Notes under the pieces: model-generated
Seen by the model: only the letters and a program-made list of their open reading frames with translations
The model's database searches: none
Told to the model about the DNA's origin: nothing
Assembly: GCA_964584415.1 (NCBI GenBank)
Contig: CAZOZX010000002.1
Coordinates: 1-64,000 of the forward strand
DNA: 64,000 nt
Reading direction: 5' to 3'
Origin: PHAA01 sp964584415
Lineage (GTDB): Bacteria > Bacillota > Syntrophomonadia > Syntrophomonadales > Syntrophomonadaceae
Position numbers and translations under genes: made by a program
In this document: in pieces, positions 63,497 through 64,000 of the stretch
Position numbering within the stretch: the stretch's first letter is position 1
Layout: each line of letters begins with the position of its first letter

Positions 63497-64000
63497 ATGA
63501 AGTTGTACGGCAGCAAACGTAAAGTCTGGGCTTATTTGATAGTCGTTATCCTGGTTTTTTCCTTAGCGGGTTGCAAAAGCAGCGCCAAAAACCAAGTGAC
63601 TGACAATCAATCAAAGAATACAGCAAACTCTTTTCCTATGGTTCTTACCGACGATTTAGGGAGAAATCTAACATTGGATAAGGCTCCCAGCCGGATTGTC
63701 TCGCTGGCTCCGAGTAATACTGAAATATTGTTTTATTTGGGGCTGGGTGACAAGGTGGTCGGTAACACTACTTATTGTAATTATCCCGAAGCAGCCAAGA
63801 ACTGCACTAAGGTAGGAGGTTTTGCCGACCCCAGTCTGGAGAAAGTAGTGGCCTTAAAACCCGACCTGGTTTTGGCTACCGACATACATAAGCCGCTATT
63901 AGAAAGCTTGGAAGATGCAGGTATGAAGGTTTTAGTATTAGATCCCAAGACTATCGAAGGAATAATAAGTAATATCCAATTGGTGGGTAAGGCTTGCGGT
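63497..64000 (+). CDS. Cobalamin-type ABC transporter substrate-binding lipoprotein (BtuF-like), 3' end beyond window
   Basis: The first 168 codons are present. A signal peptide with lipobox SLAGC (lipidated Cys at about residue 26) is followed by a mature domain of the cobalamin/iron-siderophore binding family: DDLGRNLTLDKAPSRIVSLAPSNTEILFYLGLGDKVVG, then YPEAAKNCTKVGGFADPSLEKVVALKPDLVLAT. Its place behind a cobalamin riboswitch and cobT argues for cobalamin or cobinamide as the ligand rather than iron. The AGGCAGGAG site precedes the ATG. Confidence 0.9.
   Translation, partial: MKLYGSKRKVWAYLIVVILVFSLAGCKSSAKNQVTDNQSKNTANSFPMVLTDDLGRNLTLDKAPSRIVSLAPSNTEILFYLGLGDKVVGNTTYCNYPEAAKNCTKVGGFADPSLEKVVALKPDLVLATDIHKPLLESLEDAGMKVLVLDPKTIEGIISNIQLVGKACG

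Overview
The window looks like the replication-origin region of a low-to-mid GC, Gram-positive, anaerobic member of the Firmicutes (class Clostridia), most likely a syntrophic fatty-acid oxidiser close to the Syntrophomonadaceae. This is inferred from gene content and order, not from a database match. The supporting signs are the origin gene order shared with Bacillus/Clostridia (dnaA, dnaN, recF, remB, gyrB, gyrA leftwards; rpmH, rnpA, yidD, yidC, jag, mnmE, mnmG, rsmG, noc, soj, spo0J rightwards), a serine T-box, a sporulation gene (yyaC), a full selenocysteine system, a B12-dependent acyl-CoA mutase operon and polyhydroxyalkanoate synthase genes. A 10-base run of N at 22847-22856 shows that this is a draft scaffold.

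Layout. 1-14371 (minus strand): dnaA-dnaN-recF-remB-gyrB-gyrA, then pdxS-pdxT, then a serine T-box leader driving a class V aminotransferase, serA and serS, and a truncated tRNA-Ser at the edge. 14372-14601 is the divergent dnaA/rpmH spacer, the presumed origin. 14602-23491 (plus): rpmH through spo0J/parB, followed by a perfect parS site at 23660. 23712-25654 (minus): larC and yyaC. 25786-35696 (plus): a YkvI-type membrane protein, selA, selB, a five-gene branched-chain amino-acid ABC transporter (liv), a CBS-ACT protein and selC (tRNA-Sec). 35789-38400: a gene-poor accessory patch with an AT-rich foldback and an intact IS3-family element sitting in the loop of a terminator. 38431-41383 (minus): a DedA/TVP38-like protein, PHA synthase (phaC plus a short partner subunit) and a second CBS-ACT protein. 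41670-51623 (plus): cvpA-like, an M18 aminopeptidase, selD, DUF951, rpsF-ssb-rpsR, MazG-like, YybS-like, rplI, lonC, purA and tRNA-Val.

51935-64000: a CBS-PAS-PAS-AAA sigma-54 activator; a consensus -24/-12 promoter; then a corrinoid adenosyltransferase, acyl-CoA mutase large and small subunits and the MeaB chaperone; a second B12-binding subunit; a C_GCAxxG_C_C protein; an MtnA/eIF2B-like protein; three small unknowns; a DUF2284 protein; and a cobalamin riboswitch ahead of cobT and a BtuF-like lipoprotein that runs off the window.

How the pieces fit. The mutase large subunit carries Phe and Gln at the two positions that distinguish isobutyryl-CoA mutase from methylmalonyl-CoA mutase (Tyr/Arg). 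The operon therefore probably interconverts isobutyryl-CoA and butyryl-CoA, under control of the adjacent sigma-54 activator. Cobalamin import and remodelling downstream would supply its cofactor. selA, selB, selC and selD are all present, and selD is itself a selenoprotein: an in-frame TGA at 43852-43854 falls at the catalytic position and is followed by a SECIS-like hairpin, so a standard gene call would truncate it.
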